Shown: positions 1-8,410, counted from the first letter of the stretch. The stretch is 64,000 nucleotides of DNA from an uncultured Methanoregula sp. (GCF_963667735.1 NZ_OY763919.1:2791539-2855538), one strand, 5' to 3'. Notes: a model not told the origin generated them from the letters alone. Made by a program: numbers and translations.

Positions 1-366
1 CCCCCCGTTATGCTTGCCGGGGCAATCGCAATTGGCCTCGGCACCTGTTTTGGGGGATGGCAGGTTGTTGAGAAAATGGCAAAGGAGATCACCAAGATCC
101 GCCCGTACCAGGGGTTCTGCGCAGCAACCGCAAGCAGCGGCACGCTCGTGATGGAGACGCTTTACGGGATTCCGGTCTCCTCAACGCATGCGATCAATGG
201 CGCCATCATCGGCGTCGGGGCAACGCGGGGAAAGGATGCAGTCCAGTGGCGGGTGGTCCGGGAGATGATGACTGCGTGGATCATCACTATTCCCCTTGCA
301 TTTGTTGTTGCGTTCCTGGGCTACCTGATAATCTCGGCTGCCGTTGGCCTGGCCGGGATGGCCTGA
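1..366 (+). CDS. PiT-family inorganic phosphate permease, C-terminal part (gene runs off the left edge)
   Basis: The reading frame is open from the first base and ends with TGA at 364-366, so only the C-terminal 121 residues are seen. The segment has the PiT C-terminal signature: a helix rich in Gly/Ala, then residues reading GIPVSSTHAINGAIIGVGA, in which the SSTHA motif is the conserved phosphate-permease repeat, then a last membrane helix (about residues 90-118). PiT proteins bring phosphate in with H+ or Na+ across the cytoplasmic membrane. PhoU (5315-6349) and PstS (6482-7486) nearby fit a local phosphate theme, although they are not in the same operon. Family assignment is firm; substrate is inferred from the family. 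Confidence 0.9.
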   Translation, partial: PPVMLAGAIAIGLGTCFGGWQVVEKMAKEITKIRPYQGFCAATASSGTLVMETLYGIPVSSTHAINGAIIGVGATRGKDAVQWRVVREMMTAWIITIPLAFVVAFLGYLIISAAVGLAGMA

Positions 367-790
367 CTTCGGGGAGACCTCGGGAAATTTCCCTGTTTTT
401 GGGATCTGCGGGGTTGGACTGAAATACGGCCGCTGCGGGCCCGGATTCCCTTTTTCCGAGAGGGGTCCCTTCTGGAAAACCCAGTAAACCGTTTCTTTTC
501 TGTTCGCGTAGAGAAAACGCTCGTATATTACCCTGTTTGTCAAAATACGGCTGAAATGCACCTCATACAATAGCCCTTATCGGCCATCCGGCAGGGGGTT
601 TTCCGGGCATGCAGGTTCCTCAATCCGAACTGAGAAATGCCAATAAAACGCGAATACGGGGGCCGGTTTTTCCGGTGAAACGGAAAAAACACGCGATACC
701 GATACGGAGATTATTGGGCCCTATTGAGGCATACGTCGAATAACCTGAAGTATTCGCAGGAGAATTATCCGTTAACTGCGGGTGAGGTGC
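367..790. other. Gene-free stretch holding one copy of a dispersed repeat
   Basis: No intact gene is visible here. Most of the stretch (422-675) is one of two copies of an ungapped repeat whose other copy is at 29311-29564. The promoter of the next gene must lie in about 690-780, where 'attattgg' and 'gaagtattcgc' are the most AT-rich parts; I cannot pick a convincing TATA box. Confidence 0.5.
422..675 (-). repeat. Dispersed repeat, copy A (pair of 29311-29564)
   Basis: Aligns without a single gap to 29311-29564 (constant offset 28889). Identical blocks include TTTCTGTTCGCGT at 497-509, TTTGTCAAAATACGGC at 536-551, TCCGGCAGGGG at 587-597 and GGGCCGGTTTTTCCGG at 660-675. Read on the minus strand in the frame of nearby 620-856, both copies encode a related peptide (shared words include GKTGP, IRVLLAFL, PYFDK and REQKR), but copy A has in-frame stops after the LLAFL part and before the GAFQPYFDK part. 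It therefore looks like the decayed relic of a short coding or mobile sequence. Confidence 0.75.
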
Positions 791-1138
791 ATGAAGACAC
801 GCTATGGTTGGGTGGAGATCGATGACAGCCGGTACGACCATGATGTGATCGTCCACCTGGACCGGAGTGTCCTGAAGCGCTCCAAAAAAGCATCAAAGAA
901 ATTCAAGAAAAATTATGGCCATACACCGCTCACCGAGCATGAACTCGCATTCTTAGAGAAAGAAAAACCCGAAGTGGTCTTCATCGGAACCGGACAATAC
1001 GGCGATCTTCCGATAACCGTGGATGCCCACCGGATTCTCATGCAGTACGAATCGATCATCCGCCCCACGCCGGAAATCCTGGACCTGTTCGCAGCGGAAT
1101 CCCGCCCGTCCGTTGCCATTCTTCATGTGACCTGCTGA
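791..1138 (+). CDS. Mth938-like domain protein
   Basis: A 115-residue protein matching the Mth938/DUF498 fold (the family of MTH938 and mitochondrial NDUFAF3). Recognisable parts are the N-terminal strand YGWVEIDDSRYDHDVIVH, the central GTGQYG glycine turn after EVVFI, and the C-terminal APNE-like segment ending in AILHVTC. The biochemical role of archaeal members is unknown. I prefer ATG 791 over the in-frame GTG at 782 because GGTGA at 781-785 lies five bases upstream as a ribosome site. It stands alone, and a kinase gene on the opposite strand converges on it. Confidence 0.8.
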   Translation: MKTRYGWVEIDDSRYDHDVIVHLDRSVLKRSKKASKKFKKNYGHTPLTEHELAFLEKEKPEVVFIGTGQYGDLPITVDAHRILMQYESIIRPTPEILDLFAAESRPSVAILHVTC

Positions 1139-1190
1139 TATTTTTGCACGGTTCCGGCGTACCGGAACAAGGGGGGAGGATTTTTTTCAT

Positions 1191-3005
1191 TCAGGCAATC
1201 CGCAGGGTAAACCGGATCGCTGCACCGGACTGCTTGTCCCCGGCAATGCGATCCTCGGCCCAGACGGATCCCCCGTAGCTTTCAACAAGCATCTTGACGA
1301 TATGGAGCCCGAGCCCGTAGCTGCTCCGCTGGCGGGAATTCTGCATGAACCGGTCAAACACAAGCGGTTTCATGGCATCGGGAATCCCCGGCCCGGTATC
1401 GCTGACCGATATTTCCAGCAATCCCTCGGGAGTGTCCCGGGCGCTGACGGTTATCCGGGTATCCTGGCCCCCGAACTTGAGACTGTTGGAGAAGAGATTG
1501 TCAAAGATAACGCCGAGCATATCGTTGGCAAGCACCGCACGGTCGCAGTGCTCCACCGTTATGCAGGATCCGGACCGGGAATCCATCTCCTTTTTGATGA
1601 TGGTCAGAAGATCCACGGATCTTATCTCGGGCGGGTTCTTGTAAATCCGGCTGATCGTCTCGATATTCCGGATCACCTCGTCGCTCTTCTTTGCAAGTGC
1701 GATTATCTTGTCAGAAAATTTCTTTTGAGATTCTTCGGCAGTCTGCCGGAACATCTCCGCATACCCGCGAAGGCCCATGATGGCATTCAGGATCTCGTAC
1801 GTGATCGCATCGAGATAGATATCCAGGTAGAGATTTGCCTTCCGGTTCAGCTCTTCAAGATCCTGGTTCCGTTCTGCCAGGGACTGACGCGCATCCCGGA
1901 GATCGTCCCGCTGCTGTTCGATCTCGTCAAGAAGATTGTGCATCTCATCCCGCTGCTGCTGGACCTGGTCGAGCATCTGGTTGAGGGAGCGGGTGAGGGA
2001 GAGCACCTCGTCGTCGCCGGACTCCGCCATCCGCAGGGAGAGATCCCCGGAATCCCGGATGGATTTCATACCGGCGTCAAGATCGCTCAAGGGGGCAAGG
2101 ATGAATTTCTGCAGGAGGAGCTGGACAACGAGCACGAAGATGATGCTGAGAAGAACGAGGGCTGCGGCCAGAATCAGGATGGATTTGGTAACTTCCTGGT
2201 TGACCGGCCGGGGGGTTGCAATTTTCATTAAAAGGAAGGAGGGTTTGTTCTCGATTCCGGTGATGATGGCTGAACCGTCCAGCTCCTTTTCGCTGACAGC
2301 CCGTACAACGATCGCGCCGTCTTTTGCCCGCGCCTGTTCCGCTGCGGTGAGGCCCCCGTCGGCAGTTTTCGGGTTGTAAGGGACAAGCGTTCCATCCAGC
2401 TGGAGCATCTGGTCGATGTCCCCGATCCGTTCTGCATCCAGGAGACGGGCCATGACCAGAGTCCCTCCGGAAGACGGGGACTCGTTCGCGGACGGGATCG
2501 GATAGCCGGCAAGGATCACGGGATCATTGTTGATGGTGGAAAAACCTCTCCGCCCGGAGATGCCGCCGGGCATCCCGTGGGGAATGATGCTGTCATAGAC
2601 GATCGTGTCAATTCCCGCAGGAGCTTCCCGGACTGCAGTCCCATCCTTGGAGATGGTTTCTGAGAAGACCCGCTTCCCGCTGGCATTATAGACGATGATA
2701 TAATCGATGCCGAGGTTCTTCATCGAGACCGGCTGGAAGATCCGGGAGGGATCCGACATCCCGTCGGGACCGGTGAAGATCTCTCGGGTCTCCTCGCGGC
2801 CGGCCCAGTCCCGGCAGGTGGCTGCAACATCTTCTATCTCATTATTGATCTGGGAGATAAAACGCTGGACATGGGACGTGGTCTCCTGCTCTTCAATGAC
2901 CCCGAAAGACTGGATGATAACGGACTGGGTGATGAAAGCCAGGACGAGAAGGAATGCCACCAGGGTGGCGACAAGGATAATCCGGGTGCGGGTCCGTATC
3001 TTCAT
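1191..3005 (-). CDS. CHASE4-HAMP sensor histidine kinase with Tyr in place of the phospho-acceptor His
   Basis: A 604-residue membrane sensor. Helix one is at about 8-30, followed by an extracytoplasmic CHASE4-like domain (about 35-265, with the typical RDWA start), helix two (about 274-298), HAMP (298-350), a Gln/Arg-rich coiled coil (345-392), the dimerisation helices (393-460) and a HATPase_c domain with N box (FDNLFSNSLKF), DTGPGIP and YGLGLHIV. The usual archaeal acceptor motif THDINNA is here T-Y-E-I-L-N-A; Tyr403 (codon 1797-1799) sits where His is expected. The ATP site looks intact. The protein may be a pseudo-kinase, may act through a partner, or may only be a phosphatase. The gene is transcribed alone; no response regulator is adjacent. 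Confidence 0.85.
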   Translation of the reverse strand: MKIRTRTRIILVATLVAFLLVLAFITQSVIIQSFGVIEEQETTSHVQRFISQINNEIEDVAATCRDWAGREETREIFTGPDGMSDPSRIFQPVSMKNLGIDYIIVYNASGKRVFSETISKDGTAVREAPAGIDTIVYDSIIPHGMPGGISGRRGFSTINNDPVILAGYPIPSANESPSSGGTLVMARLLDAERIGDIDQMLQLDGTLVPYNPKTADGGLTAAEQARAKDGAIVVRAVSEKELDGSAIITGIENKPSFLLMKIATPRPVNQEVTKSILILAAALVLLSIIFVLVVQLLLQKFILAPLSDLDAGMKSIRDSGDLSLRMAESGDDEVLSLTRSLNQMLDQVQQQRDEMHNLLDEIEQQRDDLRDARQSLAERNQDLEELNRKANLYLDIYLDAITYEILNAIMGLRGYAEMFRQTAEESQKKFSDKIIALAKKSDEVIRNIETISRIYKNPPEIRSVDLLTIIKKEMDSRSGSCITVEHCDRAVLANDMLGVIFDNLFSNSLKFGGQDTRITVSARDTPEGLLEISVSDTGPGIPDAMKPLVFDRFMQNSRQRSSYGLGLHIVKMLVESYGGSVWAEDRIAGDKQSGAAIRFTLRIA

Positions 3006-3252
3006 GGAAAACTCTGGATAGTATTTCTCTGAAACGGCATATCATATCTTTCGCCATAAAATCAATAGAAATATTGAGATTACGCGGAGGTCTGATGGAA
3101 TCCGGACGCCTGAAACAAAAAACAGATGCGGTTGTCTGAACCTTCTGCATTGTTGAGACAACGTACCGGCAAAAAATTCCGGGTCGTCTTTTCAGGAACC
3201 GGCCCGTTGTGCCGGATCCCGGAATACCGGATCCAAAAAAGAGAGAAGCAGC

Positions 3253-3456
3253 TCAGGCCGGTTCCCCGGGCTGCGCCATCCGCACAATCATGCTCACCAG
3301 GTGTTCGCAGTTCGGGCAGGAGGCTACAACGCAGTCATCGGAATACCCGTCAGGGCCGATCTCTTCCGGTATCGCACGTCCCGGCAGGTAGCGTTCTTCA
3401 TAGTGTGTACTGCATTTCGGGCACGTGACCCGGACGGTTACAATGGATGTTTTCAT
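3253..3456 (-). CDS. Small zinc-ribbon protein
   Basis: A 67-residue protein with two paired-cysteine knuckles, CPKC near residue 12 and CPNC near residue 47, so a single zinc ribbon is likely. GAGGTAAA lies five to ten bases upstream of the ATG, which supports real translation. Function is unknown. It lies directly downstream of the TnpB remnant on the same strand (32-bp gap), but nothing links the two. Confidence 0.65.
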   Translation of the reverse strand: MKTSIVTVRVTCPKCSTHYEERYLPGRAIPEEIGPDGYSDDCVVASCPNCEHLVSMIVRMAQPGEPA

Positions 3457-3487
3457 ACTTTACCTCGGTTTTTTTTCGCAATGCATA

Positions 3488-4288
3488 TTACCCGGCTTCC
3501 CCCGGAATCGCCGGAATTTCGCTCCACGGGGCGAGCAGTTCCCGGTTGCCGGAAGACTCCGTAATCCGGGGGCTTCTGCCTGCTGGATTGAACTGCCCGG
3601 CCCGGGCCAGTTTCCGCATCATCTTCCGGTTTGCCCGGACCTGAATCAGTTCGGTCTTATCGGAAGCGCAGGGCGTTGCAGCTATGTTGAGCGCGGCATT
3701 CACGTCGGCATGGATCACCCGGCCGCACTGCGGGCATTCGAACCGCTTGCGTACCCTTCTCCCGAACGCACCGCACCTGCTGCATCTCTTGGACGTGTTC
3801 ATGGGATTGACATACTCGACAGGGATTCCCCGTGCGAGCGCCCGTTTTTCAATCAGGTTCAGCAGGGTTACAAAGGAGTTGTTCTCAAAAGAGAATTCGT
3901 ACGATTCCTCGCAGCTCCGGTGATTGAAATACCGGTACGAGAAGAGTTTCTCGAATTTTACCCCGGCGCAGAAGGACTCTGCAAAACCAACAATCTGCCG
4001 GGCGATCTTGTGAAGGGCGGATTTGAACTCTTTCTTCTCGCGGCTCTTGTTCTTTTTGAGCTTCCAGAGTTTTCCTACCCGGTAGAGTTTCGTACAGTTC
4101 TGTGTTTGTGAAGTTTGTGCATAATGCAGTTTTTTTCCCAGTTTCAGGACCTTCCCGGTCACAGGATCGGCAGCAACAACGGCATGGCCGGTTGTATTCA
4201 GATCAACGCCAATCCAGCGGGTTTGCAGCAGTGCATTGTGAGGAAATCTGATCACCTTGTCTGGTCTCTTGTTCAACGGTGCCTGCAT
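3488..4288 (-). pseudogene. IS200/IS605-type TnpB (OrfB) remnant lacking the N-terminal domain
   Basis: The readable part carries the TnpB nuclease half: RuvC-I Asp in WIGVDLNTTGHAVV, the second acidic residue in GVKFEKLFSYR, the zinc knuckles CSRCG and CPQCG, and the last RuvC Asp in HADVNAALNIA. TnpB proteins are usually around 370-430 residues. Here only about 266 residues from ATG 4288 are TnpB-like, and the frame upstream to 4504 encodes unrelated low-complexity residues. The N-terminal helix-turn-helix/RNA-binding region is therefore missing. No TnpA gene is next to it, and the next gene starts only 32 bases beyond the stop, leaving no room for a normal right end. The three RuvC acidic residues remain, so a domesticated fragment cannot be fully excluded. 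Confidence 0.8.
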
Positions 4289-4860
4289 GAAAATTCTCCC
4301 GTACGTGTGCGGAAGCCCCGGTACCGCCCAGGCAGTTGCAGGAGCGAACGACCGGGTCCAAAAACGGTGTGCCGGAAAAACCCGGGGAGAACGGGGAGGG
4401 GTAAGACAAAAAAGAGGTGCACCAGCATGGGGCGGGCGGGGTTCGGGATTGCGCCGGGAAGGATCCCGGCCGGGCCTGTTCCAGGGTATTTCCAAATGCG
4501 ACACAATAGAGTCTGGCGATTTTATATATATAAGTTTTGAATTTTATGATTGGAAAGAGATTTCAGAAAAATTCGCGGGATATAGGGACGTGATTTCAGA
4601 TTATTATACCTCGCATCGATCGTTTACCAGGATTCGCCAGGAGAATGTTTTCCGGTTCGTGGGAATATCGACGACGTATTAACAGGGGTTTGGGGAGTTT
4701 TCACCCCGCGCTATCCAATAATACGTTCAGAGGTATTGGTGAAAAAACTATATTATTTTTAATTAATATAGATTAATTCGGCAAGGATATATAGTTGGGA
4801 GCATGAGAGTACAAAAAAGCAGCTTGCCGGAATGGTAATGCCCCTTAAGGAGTGAGAACG
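4289..4860. other. Gene-poor region upstream of TnpB remnant
   Basis: The part at 4289-4500 is GC-rich and open in several frames by composition only. The part at 4505-4800 is unusually AT-rich (for example 4520-4560 and 4740-4775) and probably holds promoters: the run with 'ttaattaatatag' near 4757-4772 is a fair TATA region for the small gene at 4861. No gene is supported in this stretch. Confidence 0.4.
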
Positions 4861-5136
4861 ATGCTCAGATCCCGGACAATATGTTATGAACCAGCCGAGA
4901 ACAATCCAATGAAAATTAAAAAAAATTCCGGCGCGGAACGGGTCCTGCCCGGCCCGAACGGAGAATCCCACCGGCATTCCATCCCCGCAATCCGGTGCTT
5001 CCGGTGCGGGGAATCGTTTCCCGTAACGGATTTCATCTCCACGAAAAAAAGCGGCCTGTGCATCCCCTGCTGGGAAAGAAAGATCCCAGGAGCAGTTGAC
5101 AAGGGAGGGGAAGAGATCACAGCAGGCATCCCATAA
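4861..5136 (+). CDS. Small zinc-binding protein
   Basis: A 91-residue basic protein with CFRCG and CIPCW about 24 residues apart in its C-terminal half, the spacing of a zinc ribbon or treble-clef finger. Start at ATG 4861 is favoured over GTG 4852 because AAGGAGTGAG (4847-4856) sits eight bases before it, and the AT-rich region just upstream fits a promoter. I do not recognise the family; a nucleic-acid or regulatory role is only a guess from the fold. Confidence 0.55.
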   Translation: MLRSRTICYEPAENNPMKIKKNSGAERVLPGPNGESHRHSIPAIRCFRCGESFPVTDFISTKKSGLCIPCWERKIPGAVDKGGEEITAGIP

Positions 5137-5314
5137 GACTCCCACGATACGTTCCCGGCGACCATCGTCCCATCCGTAAAAGAAATCGGCGGCACGCACA
5201 ACCGGTTATCTCGACCCGGCTTTCGCCCGAGAGTGCCGGAAAACCAGGGCCGGAACTTTTTAGGTTTGTTACCCATTTGCTCGGGAAAAGCCGGGATCCG
5301 GCAAATCTGAAAAA

Positions 5315-6349
5315 TTATTTGCCGGGCTTTGTCCTGGTTGTCACCGGCTCATCTTCAACAAGCAGGTTGATGACGGTCTCGGAGATGTCGCCGGCATATT
5401 CCCCGCACCGTCGGATACTCTCTGCAACATAGCCGACATGGATGGCGACGAGCGTGTCCTGCTTCAAGACCATGTTGTTGATATCGCCGCAGATATTCTC
5501 AAGGGCTGCAATCGATTCGATGTTCCGGTGGGCTTCTTTCATATCGGTGTTGAAGAACGAGACAATACTCCGGTCGAAGATCTCAAGGGACATGGCGCTA
5601 GCCTTTTTGAGTGCATCAGCGATCTTTTTGTCAAGGCCGGCATCGATGATCGGCTGGGTGTTTTCTGCAATCCGGACCGCATGGTCGCCCACCCGCTCGA
5701 TGATCCGGCTGAGTATGTAATAATGCATGGCCATACCGGGCGAGATGCCCATCTTCCGGGAGAGGGCATTGTTCTGCATGATCATGTTGGTCTGGCGTGC
5801 GATGAGCCAGTTGAGCCGGTCGGCATCCATGTCGCGGGCGATGACATCGTCTGCCAGGTCGTGGTTCTGCGTGGCAAGGGCGGTTATCGCATCCTCGTGC
5901 ATGGTCTTGACGATCACAAACATCCGCCGGATGGTATTGTCAAACGGCATCTCGGCAGGATTCAGGAGATCTTTTATCGCAATGACATCCTCGGTCTCCT
6001 CGACCACTTCCTGGCCGATGGTCATCTGGGTGAAATCCCGCACAACTGTCCGGACAAACGGAGGGAACCGCTGTTTCGAACTGAGTCGGATCATCGAAAA
6101 CCCGGTGATGTACGTCCCGATGAGGAGCCGGAACAAAAAGGCCGGGTCCGAGACCGTACCGACATCGATCTCTTTTGTCCGCTGGACCGGCTCTTCGGTG
6201 ATCTTCTTGGTCACGATCAGCGTCCCGTCCGGCTGGACCATCAGTCCCACCGGATCGTTCTTCTTGATCTTCTGGCTCTCCGCCCAGTCCTTGGGGAGCG
6301 TCACCACAAACGATGAGCCCCCGGTCATCTGCACCCGCCGTATCTCCAT
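5315..6349 (-). CDS. AbrB-PhoU fusion, phosphate regulatory protein
   Basis: About 344 residues. The first 45 form an AbrB/MazE-type beta-hairpin DNA-binding domain (MEIRRVQMTGGSSFVVTLPK, then DW). The rest is two PhoU helical repeats with the metal-binding type helices, for example around ERVGDHAVRIAEN and RRCGEYAGDISE. PhoU proteins restrain phosphate uptake; the archaeal AbrB fusion could also bind promoters. It is divergent from pstS with 132 bp between them, so both may be controlled from one region. GGTGAT lies four bases before ATG 6349, but ATG 6355 or GTG 6361 are also possible. Confidence 0.88.
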   Translation of the reverse strand: MEIRRVQMTGGSSFVVTLPKDWAESQKIKKNDPVGLMVQPDGTLIVTKKITEEPVQRTKEIDVGTVSDPAFLFRLLIGTYITGFSMIRLSSKQRFPPFVRTVVRDFTQMTIGQEVVEETEDVIAIKDLLNPAEMPFDNTIRRMFVIVKTMHEDAITALATQNHDLADDVIARDMDADRLNWLIARQTNMIMQNNALSRKMGISPGMAMHYYILSRIIERVGDHAVRIAENTQPIIDAGLDKKIADALKKASAMSLEIFDRSIVSFFNTDMKEAHRNIESIAALENICGDINNMVLKQDTLVAIHVGYVAESIRRCGEYAGDISETVINLLVEDEPVTTRTKPGK

Positions 6350-6361
6350 CCGCATCACCAC

Positions 6362-6481
6362 ATTACAATAGAAATATGATTTATTTGTTAAACTCTATTT
6401 TACTCTTTTATACATATATACTAGTATAGTTTATGTCGAAAAGACGTTTATTACCCCCCGTGAAATGGGTGATAGAACACC
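6362..6481. promoter_or_regulatory. Divergent phoU/pstS promoter region with a 12-bp palindrome
   Basis: This AT-rich spacer contains TATA-like runs (6404-6420) and the perfect palindrome TATACTAGTATA at 6417-6428, a plausible operator. GGGTGAT ahead of ATG 6482 is the pstS ribosome site. The roles are inferred from position only. Confidence 0.5.
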
Positions 6482-7486
6482 ATGAAAGCAAACCGGAGTT
6501 CGTATCTCTTCGTAACCTTAAGCCTGGTCATCCTGCTCATCGCGTCGATGGCAATAGCCGGCTGTACCGACAATGGAACAAAAACCACGTCTGCCACTCC
6601 CGCGGCAACCCCTGCAGCAACCGCAGCAGCAGTTGCCCCGGCAGCTACTCCTGCAGCCGTGTCGGCTCCGGTAGTTGCGGCAACCACCGCTGCAGCGGCC
6701 CCGACAGCCTCCGGCCAGAAGCAGACCATCACGATCAGCGGCTCGACAACAGTCCTCCCGATCGTCCAGAAAGCCGCCGACCAGTATATGGCAGCCCACC
6801 CGAATGCTGACATCCAGGTATCCGGCGGCGGCAGCGGTGTCGGTATCCAGGCAATCGGCGCAAAGACCGTTGATATCGGCATGACCTCCCGCGAAGTGAC
6901 CAAGGACGAGCTGAAAAAGTATCCCGACTTTGTCGTCACCACGGTTGCAAAGGACGGCATTGCCGTGATTGTCAACCCGGCAAACACCATCCCGTACATC
7001 ACGCTCGACCAGGTCAAGAACATCTATCTTGGCAAGATCACCAAGTGGACCGAGATCTCCGGTGCCGGTGTGCCCGGCACGAACAACCAGATCGTGGTTG
7101 TGGGTCGTGACAGTGCATCCGGGACCAGGACCTACTTTGATGAGACCGTGCTCCTGAAAGCAACCCCGACAAGCAAGATGCTTGAGAAGAACTCCAATGG
7201 CGCTGTCACCCAGACCGTTGCCCAGACCCCCGGCGCTATCGGGTACGTCTCGATCGGCTTTGTCTCAAACGATGTCAAGGCAGTCCCCGTCTGGTACAAT
7301 GCCCAGAAGATCGTTGCACCCACTCTTGACAATGTCAAGTCCAAGACCTACCCGGTCTCCCGTGACCTCTACGTGATCACCAACGGCCAGCCCTCGGGCC
7401 TTGCCGGCGACTTCATCAAGTACATCCTCAGCCCAGAAGGCCAGAAGATTGTCGCCGATGAAGGCTACGTCACTCTCACCAGCTGA
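6482..7486 (+). CDS. pstS: Phosphate ABC transporter substrate-binding lipoprotein PstS
   Basis: 334 residues. A signal peptide ends in a lipobox (IAGC, Cys28), followed by an Ala/Thr-rich tether (about 33-78) and the PstS fold starting at TISGSTTVLPIVQKAADQY, with the phosphate-contact loops SGGGSGVG, MTSR and GRDSASGTR. It should bind phosphate outside the membrane and deliver it to PstCA. No pstC, pstA or pstB follows, so the permease must be encoded elsewhere or PstS acts as an orphan receptor. The ribosome site GGTGAT is eight bases upstream. Confidence 0.93.
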   Translation: MKANRSSYLFVTLSLVILLIASMAIAGCTDNGTKTTSATPAATPAATAAAVAPAATPAAVSAPVVAATTAAAAPTASGQKQTITISGSTTVLPIVQKAADQYMAAHPNADIQVSGGGSGVGIQAIGAKTVDIGMTSREVTKDELKKYPDFVVTTVAKDGIAVIVNPANTIPYITLDQVKNIYLGKITKWTEISGAGVPGTNNQIVVVGRDSASGTRTYFDETVLLKATPTSKMLEKNSNGAVTQTVAQTPGAIGYVSIGFVSNDVKAVPVWYNAQKIVAPTLDNVKSKTYPVSRDLYVITNGQPSGLAGDFIKYILSPEGQKIVADEGYVTLTS

Positions 7487-7738
7487 ACCGGATACTGATC
7501 ACCAACCCATTTTTGTGCATGAAAAGGAGGCGAACCATCCTGGGATCCCGCGACAACGCAGAACAGGGACATCTCGCCTCCCCCCGCACAGCAAGAATCT
7601 CATTCCGTAAGGAACATGCGACAAACGGATTCTTCCGCACAGCGATCTTTGCCATCGCAGTTGCAGCCTTAATCGCCACTCCATGCGCACCGGTAATCGC
7701 GTTGAGATTCGCGGATCAACCAGGTTAACGGAGAGGTT

Positions 7739-8155
7739 ATGGAAAAGAAGACCGTGCTCTTTGTCTGTTCGTTCAATTCGGTCAGGTCGCAGATAGCCCA
7801 GGGCCTTCTCAATGCCAGATGCAATGACCGCTATACTGCATACTCCGCCGGTATCGCCCCGGCGGGACTGAACCCGTATGCCGTTGCCGTGATGAAGGAA
7901 GTGGGAATCGACATCTCGTCCCAGAAGTCCAGAAGACTCGCGGACTATAACGGAGTGAGATTCGATTACGTTGTCACCATGTGCGATGGCGTAAAAACGG
8001 CAGTTGCCGGATCCATCCCGGAAGGCGTCACCATGATCCACCGGGGATTTGTCAGCCCTTCGGAAATCCGGAAGGATAAAGACCTGGTACTTGCGGATTT
8101 CCGCAAACTCCGAAACAGCATCAATGACTGGCTCTCTGAACTATTCCCGGATTAA
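7739..8155 (+). CDS. Low-molecular-weight phosphatase/arsenate reductase-like protein
   Basis: 138 residues with the LMW-PTPase fold. The P-loop CSFNSVR (Cys10 to Arg16, CX5R) and Cys82 in VTMCDG match thioredoxin-type arsenate reductases, but position 89, where those enzymes have their third catalytic Cys, is Val. It may be a reductase using another thiol, or a protein phosphatase. A strong GGAGAGG site precedes the ATG. It lies 252 bp after pstS, and phosphate and arsenate are chemical analogues, so a link to phosphate or arsenate handling is reasonable but inferred. Confidence 0.8.
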   Translation: MEKKTVLFVCSFNSVRSQIAQGLLNARCNDRYTAYSAGIAPAGLNPYAVAVMKEVGIDISSQKSRRLADYNGVRFDYVVTMCDGVKTAVAGSIPEGVTMIHRGFVSPSEIRKDKDLVLADFRKLRNSINDWLSELFPD

Positions 8156-8169
8156 AAAGAGTTCAGGCT

Positions 8170-8303
8170 ACCGGATTCCTTACCTCGCATTCGGACGGGC
8201 CAATGCTGGAGCAGGCAAAAGCCACGAACCCCGGGGGTTCATCCTGAAACCAATCGGCGAAAATGAACTTCGCATGGCAATCGGGCTTGCCCCGAACAGG
8301 TAA
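8170..8303 (+). pseudogene. Frameshifted C-terminal remnant of a response-regulator receiver domain
   Basis: In one frame this reads GFLTSHSDG-PMLEQAKATN, and after a one-base shift within the CCCCGGGGG run (8230-8238) it continues RGFILKPIGENELRMAIGLA and stops at 8301-8303. These are the beta-4/alpha-4 and KP-containing beta-5/alpha-5 parts of a receiver domain in normal order. Nothing receiver-like precedes it. A single lost base in the homopolymer would explain the break. It is either a degraded gene or a sequencing error in an already truncated gene. Confidence 0.7.
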
Positions 8304-8340
8304 TCCAGCGGAACCGTATGTGGCAAAAGGTCCTGTTGCA

Positions 8341-8410
8341 AATATAGTAAATACATAGTTTCTATATAGAAATTATTTTAAGTATATACTTTTAAAATAA
8401 AGTATGTAAG
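8341..8410 (+). promoter_or_regulatory. AT-rich promoter with two palindromes ahead of the receiver-TPR operon
   Basis: Contains the perfect palindromes TTTCTATATAGAAA (8359-8372) and AAGTATATACTT (8380-8391). The 11-mer CTATATAGAAA recurs at 12629-12639, in front of the hybrid kinase gene that is transcribed the other way. These are candidate TATA or operator sites; function is inferred from position. Confidence 0.45.

Noticed and set aside
1302..2231. Plus-strand frame of 309 codons opposite the CHASE4 kinase
   Set aside because: Shadow frame; the minus strand encodes clear CHASE4, HAMP and HATPase domains.
7513..7728. Plus-strand 71-codon frame after pstS with a hydrophobic stretch
   Set aside because: No ribosome site, start near the pstS end, and only one ambiguous hydrophobic run. 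Possible but not supportable.
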